The notes beneath the pieces were generated by a model. That model did not search any database, was not told the DNA's origin, and saw nothing but the letters and a program-made list of their open reading frames with translations. A DNA stretch of 64,000 nt from Rhodococcus sp. RD6.2. Lineage in GTDB: Bacteria; Actinomycetota; Actinomycetes; Mycobacteriales; Mycobacteriaceae. Position 1 is the first letter of the stretch, and the number at the start of each line of letters is the position of its first letter. The stretch lies in the NCBI RefSeq assembly GCF_001040705.1, contig NZ_CVQP01000005.1:349440-413439 (forward strand), read 5' to 3'. Positions 34,985-44,427 of this stretch are shown here, piece by piece. A program made the translations under genes and the position numbers.

Positions 34985-35407
34985 TCAGCTCTTGCGGGCG
35001 TCGAGTTCTTCTCGCCAGCCCTCTTCCTTCTGAATCCACTCGTTGTCGGCAGGGAAGTCCTCGGGGCCGGACACCCGCCGCACCTCCAGCTTCGAGCCGG
35101 GCCCGAGCGGTGCACGCTTCGCCCACTCTGCCGCCTCTTCCCTGGACGAGACCTCGAGCAGCCAGAACCCGTTGAACAGTTCCTTCGTCTCCCCGTACGG
35201 GCCGTCCGTCACGAGCGGCGTGTCACTCGAGAAATCGACGACGAAACCCTCCTCCGGGTCCGTCAGGCCGTCACCGCCGACGAGGACACCGGCCTTCATC
35301 ATGGACTCGTTGTACCGGCCCATGTCCTCGATGACCTGCTCGAACGGCACGCTCTTCGACGCCTCGATCGCCTCGTCGGTCGCGCGCATGATCAGCATGT
35401 ACTTCAT
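34985..35407 (-). CDS. DGPF/YCII-domain protein, partner of the ECF42 sigma factor
   Basis: A 140-residue YCII-related protein beginning MKYMLIMRA and carrying the family motif as TDGPYGETKE near residue 67. DGPF proteins are the usual genetic partners and targets of ECF42 sigma factors. Their own chemistry is not established, though YCII folds can be enzymatic. It is transcribed with and directly before the sigma gene. The ATG follows GAAGGAG. Confidence 0.92.
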   Translation of the reverse strand: MKYMLIMRATDEAIEASKSVPFEQVIEDMGRYNESMMKAGVLVGGDGLTDPEEGFVVDFSSDTPLVTDGPYGETKELFNGFWLLEVSSREEAAEWAKRAPLGPGSKLEVRRVSGPEDFPADNEWIQKEEGWREELDARKS

Positions 35408-35525
35408 GGTTCGCTCCTTCGTCCGGGGCCGCGTTCCGACCCTCTCACTCACCACGTCGAACGGAAAGCCGGCGGATCGACACCGACCGAGGATTAATTT
35501 CGGACGGGATCCGGGACTGGCCGCG

Positions 35526-35816
35526 TCAGCGGTAGACGATGCTGCCGAACAGGGACATCTGCACGATTTCGTCGGCGAGATCGGCATCGACGTCACCCGG
35601 ATCGAAGTCCGGATTCCTGGCGAGATAGTCCGCGACCGCGGCGCTCGCGGCGTCCAGATCGAACGAATGCCGCACCCCACCCGATTCGACGATGGTGGCA
35701 CTGCGCTCGCCGTCCCACTCCTCCACACGCGCCCAGTGGGCGATGCCACCGCCCTCGATGGCTTCGAGCAGTACCCGCTGAGTGAGCGTGTCCGTGGTCG
35801 TCACGGCCCGAACCAT
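35526..35816 (-). CDS. Hypothetical protein
   Basis: An acidic 96-residue protein with a sequence of the form LEAIEGGGIAHWARVEEWDGERSA, resembling small conserved actinobacterial or phage-type hypotheticals. I do not recognise a family. Two starts are possible, ATG at 35816 or GTG at 35804, neither with a good ribosome site. It follows no obvious operon partner. Confidence 0.6.
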   Translation of the reverse strand: MVRAVTTTDTLTQRVLLEAIEGGGIAHWARVEEWDGERSATIVESGGVRHSFDLDAASAAVADYLARNPDFDPGDVDADLADEIVQMSLFGSIVYR

Positions 35817-35983
35817 ACCGAGGACGGACCCCGCGGCTCGGCCGTTTCGTCCGACGGTCGGTTCTCGGTGACGACGGCGACTGCGCCGTCCGGAGAGTTC
35901 ACAGGCGGGTCGGCCAGTGGCCAGGCTCGGGATACCACTTGCCTTTACCGCCTCGTTCCGGGCCGAGGGTGTAGACAGGACGG

Positions 35984-36679
35984 GTGACCAAGACAGCGCT
36001 GGTGACCGGCGGGACCGGCGGACTCGGAACGGCCGTGACGGCACAGTTGCTGGACGACGGGTGGCGAGTGGTCGTTCCGTGGATCACGGAAGCCGAACTC
36101 TCGCGACTCGCGCCGCACCCACGCCTCGAACTCGTCCATGCCGACCTGTTCGACCCCGACAGCGTCGCCGAGGTCGCGAAGATCGCAGGCGGCAACCCCG
36201 ACGCCCCGCTCGGCGGCGTCGCGAACCTCGTCGGCGGATTCGCGATGGGCGGCAAGGTTCACGAGACGCCGATCGACGAGTTCGACAAGCTCATGCGCCT
36301 GAACCTGCGGCCCCTGTATCTGACCACGCAGGCGGCACTCCCCTACCTGGTCGACGCCGGGGGCGGATCCGTCGTCGCGGTGTCGACGAAGGCGGCGTTC
36401 GCGCCGTTCTCCGGCGCCAGCGCGTACATCACGTCGAAGGCGGCGGTGTGGGCGCTCGTCAGTGCTCTCGCGGTCGAGTACGCCGACGCCGGCATTCGTG
36501 TCAACGCGCTCCTTCCCTCCGTGATCGACACTCCGGGAAACCGTGAGTCCCAACCTGATTCGACGCGCAAGAACTGGGTGGACCCGTCGGACATCGCACG
36601 GGTCATCGCCTATCTGTTCAGCGATGCGTCCGCCGCCGTGACCGGCGCGCAGATACCGGTGCCCGGCGTCAATCGGTGA
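35984..36679 (+). CDS. SDR family oxidoreductase
   Basis: A 231-residue short-chain dehydrogenase with TGGTGGLG near residue 8, a catalytic Ser in VVAVSTKAAF, the YITSK active-site pair near residue 147 and a C-terminal TGAQIPVPG. It resembles small 3-oxoacyl-reductase-like SDRs. The substrate is unknown. Start is GTG at 35984 with a modest AGG upstream. It lies alone between a hypothetical gene and a secreted protein gene. Confidence 0.88.
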   Translation: MTKTALVTGGTGGLGTAVTAQLLDDGWRVVVPWITEAELSRLAPHPRLELVHADLFDPDSVAEVAKIAGGNPDAPLGGVANLVGGFAMGGKVHETPIDEFDKLMRLNLRPLYLTTQAALPYLVDAGGGSVVAVSTKAAFAPFSGASAYITSKAAVWALVSALAVEYADAGIRVNALLPSVIDTPGNRESQPDSTRKNWVDPSDIARVIAYLFSDASAAVTGAQIPVPGVNR

Positions 36680-36767
36680 CTGTCGGCCGAACAGTGGATG
36701 TTCGCGGAAACGCCACTCGGACCACGGGAGCTGTGCAAACATCTGGCAACCAAGCCGGAGGTTTCGC

Positions 36768-37523
36768 ATGCACACTGTCGGCCGAAGACTCGGCATCGCG
36801 ACGTCCGTGATCGCCGTCGCTGCCGCGCTGAGTGGGTTCCAGGACCCCGATACGCCTCCCGGCTGGTCGAGTTACACCATCGATCAGGGGAAACACGGTG
36901 CGCTCGTCGGCAGCCCCGCAGGAGTCTCCGGTCCGCTGGCGGGATGGATCGGCTCTGGTGGGGCGTCGCGGACCTACGACTTCGTCCTTACCCCCTCCTC
37001 CGAGTACGTCCTCACCTCCCCCACCCAACCCGAGGACCAGTTCGACTGGAACAAGCTGCCCGGATTCTCGGACTGCGGTGACGTCGACCTTGCCCGCAAC
37101 GGCGCCATGTTCGGTTGGAGGTGGCGGATCGACACGTCACCTCACCGGCTGGAAGTCGTTCCCTATGCCAACGCCGACGGCGTGCACCAGTATCCGGACA
37201 GCGCCCTCGTCACCCTGTCGCACGACGACCTCGCCGCGAAGGAACCCCTGCGGTACTCCATCGAAATCGACGGCGCCCTCTACCGTTTCGCCATCGACGG
37301 CACGGTCCGTGGCCGTGCCGTCCACGAGTCGGCCACGCTCCCGCGCTCCTGCCCGACCCACCCCACGAACGGCGGAAAGTGGTACGCCGGCTTCTACTTC
37401 GGTGGGACGTCCACCGCCCCGTCGCAGATCGTGGGGTACATTCGCGAGCCCGCGGCCCAGCCGGGTGCGGACGATCCCGGTGGCACCGGTTCAGCGGGCT
37501 CCGTCGGTTCGATCGCCGGCTGA
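36768..37523 (+). CDS. Secreted protein of unknown function
   Basis: A 251-residue protein with a short N-terminal signal-like segment (about residues 5-23) and a mature part rich in aromatic and Asp residues. It has two Cys (CGDVDL and RSCPTHP) that could form a disulfide, and a Gly-rich C-terminal tail. I do not recognise the family. The ATG follows GGAGG. It ends five bases from the stop of the convergent DUF6924 gene. Confidence 0.65.
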   Translation: MHTVGRRLGIATSVIAVAAALSGFQDPDTPPGWSSYTIDQGKHGALVGSPAGVSGPLAGWIGSGGASRTYDFVLTPSSEYVLTSPTQPEDQFDWNKLPGFSDCGDVDLARNGAMFGWRWRIDTSPHRLEVVPYANADGVHQYPDSALVTLSHDDLAAKEPLRYSIEIDGALYRFAIDGTVRGRAVHESATLPRSCPTHPTNGGKWYAGFYFGGTSTAPSQIVGYIREPAAQPGADDPGGTGSAGSVGSIAG

Positions 37524-37528
37524 CCGGG

Positions 37529-38974
37529 TCACTCGAACCCGCGGTAGACGCCGTCGGGGCCTGCGCCGTCCACGAAGTCCTCGAAGTCCATGTTCGAGAT
37601 GGACAGGTTGTTCTCGATCGACCACATCTGAGACGGGATGACCCGAACGGTCTGGCCGCGACTGTGCCCGAACTCCTCGGCGCCGGTGTCGACGGCGAGG
37701 ATCGGGTGCTCGGGGTCGGCCATCGTCGTCGCGTCCGCGATGAACACGTAGTACGGCGGCCGGTCCCCGATCATCTCGAGCAGGTCCGCTATCGACAGCC
37801 CGTCGTTCTCGGGGGTGTTGACGCAGGTCAGGATCGCCGCGAAGTCGGACTCGTCGCCGACACCGGGAGCCATCGCGGCAGCGGCGACGGTCCGCCACGC
37901 CGCGTCGTCGGTGAAGTCGGTTCGGATCAGTAGCGACACGTCGCCGTTGCCGCCGAGGTAGTCGGCCAGGCGGCGTCCCGTCCCCAGGCTCTCGTCGAGT
38001 TCGGCGTCTGCGGCGTCTCTCGCATCACGGTCGAGCGCCTCGCGGATCTGTTCCGGAGCTGCGGACGGTGGCGTCGCCGGAACGATCGAGGCGATGATCC
38101 GCGCGCAGTCGTCGGGTTCGAGCGCGTTGTAGCTGCGGATCTCGTACGTCCACGGGCCGACGGCCTCCCGGTGACGGACCTGGGGTTGGGTGAAGGTCGA
38201 CAGGATCTCCGGCTCGCCGATCTCGGTGATCCATTGGCGCAGTGTGAAATACCCGGCCTGCCCGTTGACCTGAAGGTCCAGCGCCCCGGTGCGCGGGTCA
38301 CCGTCCTGAGGTTGGGCCACGATGGTGAGCGGCAGCCACGTCACCCGGGGCTGCGGCATCTGCCCGAGCGCCGCCATCTTCGCCTCGTACTCCCGCTGAG
38401 CGGGCGAGAAGGACTGATCCGCTTCCTCGCGGGTCGGCCCGCTCCACGTGAAGAGGGTCCGGTCGACCTCCTCGTCGAGCACCGGATCGGACAGTTCCAC
38501 CACCGACGATCCCTGCGAACACGACAGCGCCACACCGAGTTCCGCGTCGATCGCGTACGACACCTGACCACCGGACGCGGCGTGGGTGAATCGCACTTCC
38601 CACGCCTGCCGCCCCAGGACCTCGGTCGGCTGCGGCTCCCCGGCCTGCGTCAGCCGCGGCGGCATCCCCTGGTCGTCCAACGGCCACTGCGAATACGCCG
38701 TAGCCAGGTGCGAGGGGCTGTCGTTGGTGACCATCACCCACCGGCTCGGGGACTTGGCGGAGTGCACCATCGCACCATCCTCGGCCCGCCGGTACTCGTC
38801 GATGTCGTTCTCGATGTAGTTGACGTCACCAGCCGCGTCCTCGATGCGCCACGACGTCGGGGGCACAAACCACAGCCGCCCCACCGGCACACCATCGCTC
38901 CACATGTCGGCGCGAAGATTCCGCCCCATCGTGCCGTAGTTCAGACCCCGCACCTGTGCCCACGTCATCGCCAT
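37529..38974 (-). CDS. Two-part protein with C-terminal DUF6924-type domain
   Basis: A 481-residue protein without signal peptide or membrane segment. Residues 1 to about 200 resemble LolA/LppX-like beta-rich substrate-handling domains seen in other actinobacterial proteins (WFVPPTSWRIEDAAGD). The last 140 residues (SLLIRTDFTDDAAWRTVAAA to VYRGF) match the DUF6924 type. Function is unknown. The combination suggests a multidomain protein of a contact or surface system, but that is only inference. Confidence 0.65.
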   Translation of the reverse strand: MAMTWAQVRGLNYGTMGRNLRADMWSDGVPVGRLWFVPPTSWRIEDAAGDVNYIENDIDEYRRAEDGAMVHSAKSPSRWVMVTNDSPSHLATAYSQWPLDDQGMPPRLTQAGEPQPTEVLGRQAWEVRFTHAASGGQVSYAIDAELGVALSCSQGSSVVELSDPVLDEEVDRTLFTWSGPTREEADQSFSPAQREYEAKMAALGQMPQPRVTWLPLTIVAQPQDGDPRTGALDLQVNGQAGYFTLRQWITEIGEPEILSTFTQPQVRHREAVGPWTYEIRSYNALEPDDCARIIASIVPATPPSAAPEQIREALDRDARDAADAELDESLGTGRRLADYLGGNGDVSLLIRTDFTDDAAWRTVAAAAMAPGVGDESDFAAILTCVNTPENDGLSIADLLEMIGDRPPYYVFIADATTMADPEHPILAVDTGAEEFGHSRGQTVRVIPSQMWSIENNLSISNMDFEDFVDGAGPDGVYRGFE

Positions 38975-39126
38975 CCGCTCAAGCTAGGGCACCCTCCCGA
39001 CAAGATCTGGCATCCCGCGCACGGTGTGCGCGCGACCACGCCGGTTGTGGATGACCAGGGGTTCGGTACCGTTTCGATGGCGACCCGCGACCGCGCGTCG
39101 CGCATGCCCGAACTGGGGAGGTTCCC

Positions 39127-40086
39127 GTGGCTGGTGGTCTCGTCGCCCTGCTGGACGACGTTGCTGCGATCGCGAAGGTCGCGGCTGCGTCCATCGACGA
39201 CATCGGGGCCGCGGCGGGCAAGGCCAGTATCAAGGCCGCAGGTGTGGTCGTCGACGACACCGCTGTCACCCCGCGTTACGTGCACGGATTCTCCCCGGAC
39301 CGCGAACTGCCGATCATCCGGAAGATCGCCATCGGTTCGATCCGCAACAAACTGCTGATCATCCTGCCGGTGGCGATGATCCTGAGCCAGTTCCTGCCGG
39401 GTGCGCTGCCGTACCTGCTGATCGCCGGTGGCCTGTTCCTCTGCTACGAGGGCGCGGAGAAGGTCTACGAGGCACTCGGTGGCGGCCACCACGACGCCCA
39501 CGACGACGAGCCCGCCGCCGAACGCGGACCCGAGTTCGAGAAGTCGATGGTCAGCGGCGCGATCCGCACCGACCTGATCCTCTCCGCCGAGATCATGGTC
39601 ATCTCCTTGGCGTCGGTGGAGGACGAGCCCTTCCTCACCCGGCTGCTGGTGCTCGTCGTCGTCGCGTTCCTCATCACCGCCCTGGTGTACGGCGTGGTCG
39701 CGCTGATCGTGAAGATGGACGACGTCGGGCTCGCCCTCGCCCAGCGCGACTCCACGTTCAGCCAGAAGATCGGCCGCGGCCTCGTCGGCGCGATGCCGAA
39801 GGTGATGTCGGTGCTCACCGTGGTGGGTATCGCCGCGATGCTGTGGGTCGGTGGCCACATCCTGCTCGTCAACGTCGGCGAGGCCGGATTCCACTGGCCC
39901 GCTGACATCCTCCACGACATCGAGCACTGGGCGGGCGAACTCGTCAGCGGCGGCTTCGGCGGCTTCCTGTCGTGGACCGCGGGGACCGTGACGTCCGCGC
40001 TGGTCGGTCTCGTCCTCGGCGCGCTCGTCGTCCTGGTCATGCACTTCGTTCCGAAGCGGAAGAAGAAGGACGCCGCGGCGCACTGA
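39127..40086 (+). CDS. DUF808 family membrane protein (YedI-like)
   Basis: A 319-residue polytopic protein. The conserved N-terminal region (GGLVALLDDVAAIAKVAAAS) and the segment YLLIAGGLFLCYEGAEKV identify the DUF808 family. About seven hydrophobic segments are visible. Function is unknown in the family. The GTG start follows GGGGAGG. Confidence 0.9.
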   Translation: MAGGLVALLDDVAAIAKVAAASIDDIGAAAGKASIKAAGVVVDDTAVTPRYVHGFSPDRELPIIRKIAIGSIRNKLLIILPVAMILSQFLPGALPYLLIAGGLFLCYEGAEKVYEALGGGHHDAHDDEPAAERGPEFEKSMVSGAIRTDLILSAEIMVISLASVEDEPFLTRLLVLVVVAFLITALVYGVVALIVKMDDVGLALAQRDSTFSQKIGRGLVGAMPKVMSVLTVVGIAAMLWVGGHILLVNVGEAGFHWPADILHDIEHWAGELVSGGFGGFLSWTAGTVTSALVGLVLGALVVLVMHFVPKRKKKDAAAH

Positions 40087-40180
40087 CGCCTCCACCTCCA
40101 TCCCCGCCGACTCCGGCATCCACCGCCGCAGCGGCAGAGAACATGCAGGTGTTCCCGGTGTTCCCGGATAGGTTGCTGCG

Positions 40181-40609
40181 GTGACGATTCTTCTCGGCGC
40201 GTCCGTGGTCTCGGTGCTGTGTGCCCTCTCGACGTGGCTGTTCGTACTGCCTGGGCTCTTGCTGTCGGGCGAGTTCGAGCCGGGTCCTTTGTTCGAGTGG
40301 ATGGTCGTGCTTCCGACGCCGATCGGATTGGCTGCCGCGTGCGTCGCGATGATCGCCGGTCCGTTCGCTCTCGCTCGGGGCGCCGATCGTGCGTGGATCC
40401 CGGCGCTGGTGATATTCCTCGGCCAGTTGGCGACGGTGGTCCTGGCCGGGGCCATCCTGGTGTGGGCGTGGAAGTTTCCCACGACCGGCTGGGAGCTCCT
40501 CGCGTTGCCCGCGTCGTTGATGCTGGGACAGGTTGTGGCGGCGATCGGCGTGGGAGTGGAACTGGTTCGCCGCCGTCGTTCGCGCAGGCAGGACGCGATC
40601 AGCCCGTAG
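40181..40609 (+). CDS. Small four-helix membrane protein
   Basis: A 142-residue hydrophobic protein with four predicted transmembrane helices (about residues 3-25, 38-62, 72-94, 104-126) and an arginine-rich cytoplasmic end. No family is recognised. The GTG start at 40181 has only a weak ribosome site. It is separate from the PaaX gene 86 bases downstream. Confidence 0.6.
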   Translation: MTILLGASVVSVLCALSTWLFVLPGLLLSGEFEPGPLFEWMVVLPTPIGLAAACVAMIAGPFALARGADRAWIPALVIFLGQLATVVLAGAILVWAWKFPTTGWELLALPASLMLGQVVAAIGVGVELVRRRRSRRQDAISP

Positions 40610-40694
40610 CCGACACCGGATGCACTCACTACAGAACTATTACACTCTTCCCACAACCGTTGAATGTATGTAACGTGGAGCCCGGGAGGTCTCC

Positions 40695-41456
40695 ATGCGC
40701 ACACTCGACCAACTCATGCCCGCCCTCAGCGCCCGGTCCGTCGCCCTCAGCATCATGCTGGGTTCACACCCCCCGAAACTGACGGCACGCGACCTGGTGT
40801 CCCTGGGCGCCTCGTTCGGAATCTCCGCGTCGACCATGCGGGTTGCGTTGTCCCGCATGACAGCAGCGGGCGACCTCGTGGCAGAGGACGGCGCCTACGT
40901 CCTGGCCGGGCGTCACCTGGACCGGCAGGTCGCCACCGACCGCCGCATCGCGATCCGGCGCCGCCCGTACGACGGCATGTGGCGCATGGCCGTCGTCACC
41001 GGCCGCGGTCGCGACGCCGACGCCCGCGCGTCCTTGCGTGACTCTCTCACGCATGCCCGACTTTGCGAACTTCGCGAGGGTGTGTGGCTGCGGCCAGACA
41101 ATATCGCGGACCTGGACCTGACCGAGTTCGACGAACTCGAGACCTTCGCGACGATCCCCACCGACGACCGCCACCTGAGCCGGCGACTGTGGGACCTCAA
41201 CACGTGGGCGGCCGAAGCACGCCTACTCCTGGACTTCCTGTCGTCCCAGCACGAACCGATCGAGCACCTGGCCGCGGCCGCCGCCGCAGTCCGACACCTG
41301 CGCACCGACCCCGCGCTCCCCGACGAATTGCTGCCCGAGCGGTGGCCGGGCGACGAACTGCGCTGGGCGTACGACGACTACCGCAACAACCTCACCGCGA
41401 CGCACCTCTCCGCCGTCCGCGACAGCGAACGGACCGAAAGGAGTACTCCCCGATGA
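40695..41456 (+). CDS. PaaX family transcriptional regulator
   Basis: A 253-residue PaaX-type repressor. The N-terminal winged helix includes LVSLGASFGISASTMRVALSRM at about residues 35-56, located there by pattern. The C-terminal domain includes REGVWLRPDN and LLERW-like LLPERWPGDELR. PaaX relatives sense CoA thioesters such as phenylacetyl-CoA. The stop overlaps the acyl-CoA dehydrogenase start (ATGA), so it is probably the regulator of that enzyme's operon. The ATG follows GGGAGG. Confidence 0.9.
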   Translation: MRTLDQLMPALSARSVALSIMLGSHPPKLTARDLVSLGASFGISASTMRVALSRMTAAGDLVAEDGAYVLAGRHLDRQVATDRRIAIRRRPYDGMWRMAVVTGRGRDADARASLRDSLTHARLCELREGVWLRPDNIADLDLTEFDELETFATIPTDDRHLSRRLWDLNTWAAEARLLLDFLSSQHEPIEHLAAAAAAVRHLRTDPALPDELLPERWPGDELRWAYDDYRNNLTATHLSAVRDSERTERSTPR

Positions 41457-43081
41457 AAACTCACGACGTTCTCAACCAGTCGACGCCGCTCGCCGACTAC
41501 GACTCCGCATCTCACCCGGTCTTCGACGAAGCCCTGATCCGGGCAGGCGCGGAGGACGCGCTCGACGAGGTCCACGAGGTCGGCCGCGCGGCAGGCACCG
41601 CGCAGGCACAGCAGCTCGGGGACCTCGCCGAGCAACACCCACCGATTCTCCAGACCCACGACCGGTTCGGGCACCGCATCGACCGCGTCGTCTACGACCC
41701 CGCCTACCACGAACTGATGCGCCGGGCCGTCGACTTCGGACTGCACGCCTCCGCATGGACCGATCCGCGCCCGCAGAGCCACCTCATCCGAGCCGCGAAG
41801 TTCAGTGCGTGGCAGGTGACCGACGCCGGGCACGGGTGCCCCGTGTCCATGACCTACGCCGCCGTTCCCGCGCTGCGCGCCGACGCCGAACTCGCGGAAC
41901 TGTATGTGCCACTGTTGGCTTCCCGCACCTACGATCCCGAACTCGCAATCCCGACCACGAAGGCCGGGATCATCGCGGGAATGTCGATGACGGAGAAGCA
42001 GGGTGGCTCCGACGTCCGCGCGAACACCACCACCGCGACAGAGCAGGCGGACGGCACCTACCGGATCGTCGGCCACAAATGGTTCACCTCCGCGCCGATG
42101 TCCGACATCCTGCTGACCCTCGCCGTCGCACCGGGAGGCATCACCTGCTTCGTGCTTCCCCGGGTACTCCCGGACGGCACGCTGAACCCGATTAGGTTGC
42201 AGCGCCTCAAGGACAAGCTCGGCAACAGGTCCAACGCGAGCAGCGAGATCGAATACGAGAACGCCGTCGGCTGGCGGTTGGGCGACGAGGGTCGCGGCGT
42301 GCGGACCATCATCGAAATGGTCAACGGCACAAGGCTGGACTGCACCCTCGCGTCGGCGACGATGATGCGCCACGGCGTCGCGCTCGCAGCTCATCACGTC
42401 GGCCTGCGATCCGCGTTCGGCAAGACACTCATCGACCAGCCGCTCATGCGCAACGTCCTCGCCGATCTCGCGGTCGAAGCGGAATCGTCGACGACCGTGG
42501 GCCTGTGGCTGGCGTCGCTCACCGACGCAGCGCACGCCGGCGACGAACGCGCCGCTCTGCTGCGCCGGATCGGGCTGTCGGTGTCGAAGTACTACGTGTG
42601 CAAGCGGGGTCCCGCACACGTCGCGGAGGCACTCGAATGCTTCGGCGGCAACGGCTACGTCGAGGAGTCGGGCCTGCCGCGCCTGTTCCGCGAGTCGCCG
42701 CTGCCGAGCATCTGGGAGGGCAGCGGCAACGTCGCCGCACTCGACGCCCTGCGCGCCATCGCGAAGGAACCGAACAGCCTCACGGCACTGTTCGAGGAGT
42801 TCGACTCCGTCGCGGGCACCGATCAGCGACTCGACGCGTTCGTCGCGCAGCTCAAGACGCAGCTCGGTGACCTCGACGCCCTCGAGTTCCGTGCCCGGTC
42901 CGTCGTCGGGGATCTGGCTTTGGCCCTGCAGGGCACGCTGCTGGTCAAGTTCGGCCATCCTGCTGTAGCGGACGCGTTCACCGGCTCGCGGCTCGCTCGG
43001 GCGTGGGGCACCGTCTTCGGCACTCTCGACCGCCGTGTCGACGTTGCCGCGATCATCGAACGCTCCACGCCCAAGTCCTGA
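41453..43081 (+). CDS. Acyl-CoA dehydrogenase, AidB-like
   Basis: A 542-residue flavoprotein of the acyl-CoA dehydrogenase superfamily, close in layout to AidB of the DNA alkylation response. The elements FAD-contacting MSMTEKQGGSDVRANTT, GHKWFTSAPMSD and LECFGGNGYVEESGLPRLFR with PSIWEGSGN are all present. AidB-like proteins have weak isovaleryl-CoA dehydrogenase activity and bind DNA. Its coupling to a CoA-thioester-type PaaX regulator points more to acyl-CoA metabolism here, as inference. AAAGGAG precedes the ATG. Confidence 0.9.
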   Translation: MKTHDVLNQSTPLADYDSASHPVFDEALIRAGAEDALDEVHEVGRAAGTAQAQQLGDLAEQHPPILQTHDRFGHRIDRVVYDPAYHELMRRAVDFGLHASAWTDPRPQSHLIRAAKFSAWQVTDAGHGCPVSMTYAAVPALRADAELAELYVPLLASRTYDPELAIPTTKAGIIAGMSMTEKQGGSDVRANTTTATEQADGTYRIVGHKWFTSAPMSDILLTLAVAPGGITCFVLPRVLPDGTLNPIRLQRLKDKLGNRSNASSEIEYENAVGWRLGDEGRGVRTIIEMVNGTRLDCTLASATMMRHGVALAAHHVGLRSAFGKTLIDQPLMRNVLADLAVEAESSTTVGLWLASLTDAAHAGDERAALLRRIGLSVSKYYVCKRGPAHVAEALECFGGNGYVEESGLPRLFRESPLPSIWEGSGNVAALDALRAIAKEPNSLTALFEEFDSVAGTDQRLDAFVAQLKTQLGDLDALEFRARSVVGDLALALQGTLLVKFGHPAVADAFTGSRLARAWGTVFGTLDRRVDVAAIIERSTPKS

Positions 43082-43147
43082 CAGGGTCCGGCGTCAGCCC
43101 ACCGACCGTACGGCGGGCGTCGGACTCCCGGAAGTCCGCTTGTGGAT

Positions 43148-43303
43148 TCAATACCAGTATTTTCGGCCGCCCACCGCGCGTCCGGTGGCGCCCAGAATCC
43201 AGAGGACGACACCGACAATGATCAGGACGATCCCGATCGTCCACAAGATCGAGATGCCGGTGAGGAATCCGATGAGCAGCAGAATCAATCCGAGCACGAT
43301 CAT
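43148..43303 (-). CDS. Small DUF6131-type membrane protein
   Basis: A 51-residue protein made of two transmembrane segments separated by a short turn (GLLILL.. to IVLIIVGVVLWILGA) and a C-terminal GGRKYWY. It matches small actinobacterial DUF6131 proteins. I chose ATG at 43303, which has a GGAG six bases upstream; longer frames start in arginine-rich sequence unlike the family. Function unknown. Confidence 0.75.
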   Translation of the reverse strand: MIVLGLILLLIGFLTGISILWTIGIVLIIVGVVLWILGATGRAVGGRKYWY

Positions 43304-43486
43304 CGCGAACTCCATCCGTAGCACTCGACGCACGACCTCCCGGTCGCGCGCCATCCCACATCGGCGTCGCATCCGCCGCCTACCCACTTCGGCGTCGGCG
43401 CGGCCCCGATCTCACTCTGCTGGTATTCCCCGCGAACGCCGATTCGAAACCCCGCCCACCCTCTCAACCCACGAGGTCCACATTCC

Positions 43487-44380
43487 ATGACCGACACCAT
43501 CACCGAGGGGCCTGCGCCCTCCGACGCCCGCACGGATCTCGGCGCCTGCTACCGACTCGACTCCACCGAGACGGCGCCCGACGGCACCATGTGGGAGACG
43601 TTCACTCCCTCGGCGCACACCGCCAGCCCCTGGGGCCCTGGGGTCCAGCACGGCGGACCCGTCGCGGGCCTGCTCGCACGCGCGATGGAGCACTGCCAGC
43701 CACGCGAGGACACCCGTATCTCCCGTGTCGTCGTCGAGATCCTGGGTCCGGTTCCCCTGTCCCAGATGAAGGTTCGCGCCTGGATCGAGCGACCCGGACG
43801 CAGGATCGAACTCCTCGCTGCCGAGCTGCAGGCGGCACATCCCGACGGCACCGTCAGGACCGTCGCCCGAGCACGCGGGTGGCGACTCGCCACCGCCGAC
43901 TCCAGCAGCGTCGTACACCACGCCGACGCTCGCCTGCCGTTCCCCGCGAGTCGGATCGCCGAGGACCAGAGCTCGTTCCCGCTGCCCGCCGCGTGGCGGG
44001 TCGGGTTCGTCAACGCCGTCGACTGGCAGGTCGTGTCCCCGGCCGGGGAGCGCAACACACGATCCGCGGCGTGGCTGCGCCTCGCTCACCCTCTGGTCGA
44101 AGGCGAGACGACCAGCGGCCTCGCCGAAACCGTTGCCCTCGCCGACATCGCCAACGGACTCGGAGCGCGACTCGACCCCCGCGAGTGGACGTTCATGAAC
44201 ACCGAACTGACCGTCCACCTCTTCGAGCCGCCGCAGGGCCCGTGGATCGGGCTCGAATGCGAATCCTCCATCGGCTCGGACGGAGTCGGCATGGGTACAG
44301 CGGTACTCCACTCGGAGTCCGGCCCGATGGGGCGGGCCGCACAGAACCTCCTCGTCGAGAAGCGCGCCGACACGGCGTAG
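43487..44380 (+). CDS. Thioesterase family protein (double hot-dog)
   Basis: A 297-residue TesB-like thioesterase relative. Recognisable pieces are TASPWGPGVQHGGPVAGLLARAM-type active-site loop near residues 45-65, RISRVVVEILGPVP and the C-terminal WIGLECESSIGSDG. It likely acts on an acyl-CoA or acyl ester. It has no close partner in the immediate neighbourhood other than the AidB-like gene 400 bases upstream. Confidence 0.82.
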   Translation: MTDTITEGPAPSDARTDLGACYRLDSTETAPDGTMWETFTPSAHTASPWGPGVQHGGPVAGLLARAMEHCQPREDTRISRVVVEILGPVPLSQMKVRAWIERPGRRIELLAAELQAAHPDGTVRTVARARGWRLATADSSSVVHHADARLPFPASRIAEDQSSFPLPAAWRVGFVNAVDWQVVSPAGERNTRSAAWLRLAHPLVEGETTSGLAETVALADIANGLGARLDPREWTFMNTELTVHLFEPPQGPWIGLECESSIGSDGVGMGTAVLHSESGPMGRAAQNLLVEKRADTA

Positions 44381-44427
44381 CACCTGCGTGCGGCGTACCG
44401 CATCGTTCTGCCGGTACCGAACCGCCG

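Noticed and set aside
43304..43387. A longer start for the DUF6131-type membrane protein.
   Set aside because: The upstream residues are Arg-rich and unlike the short family. The ATG at 43303 has a ribosome site.
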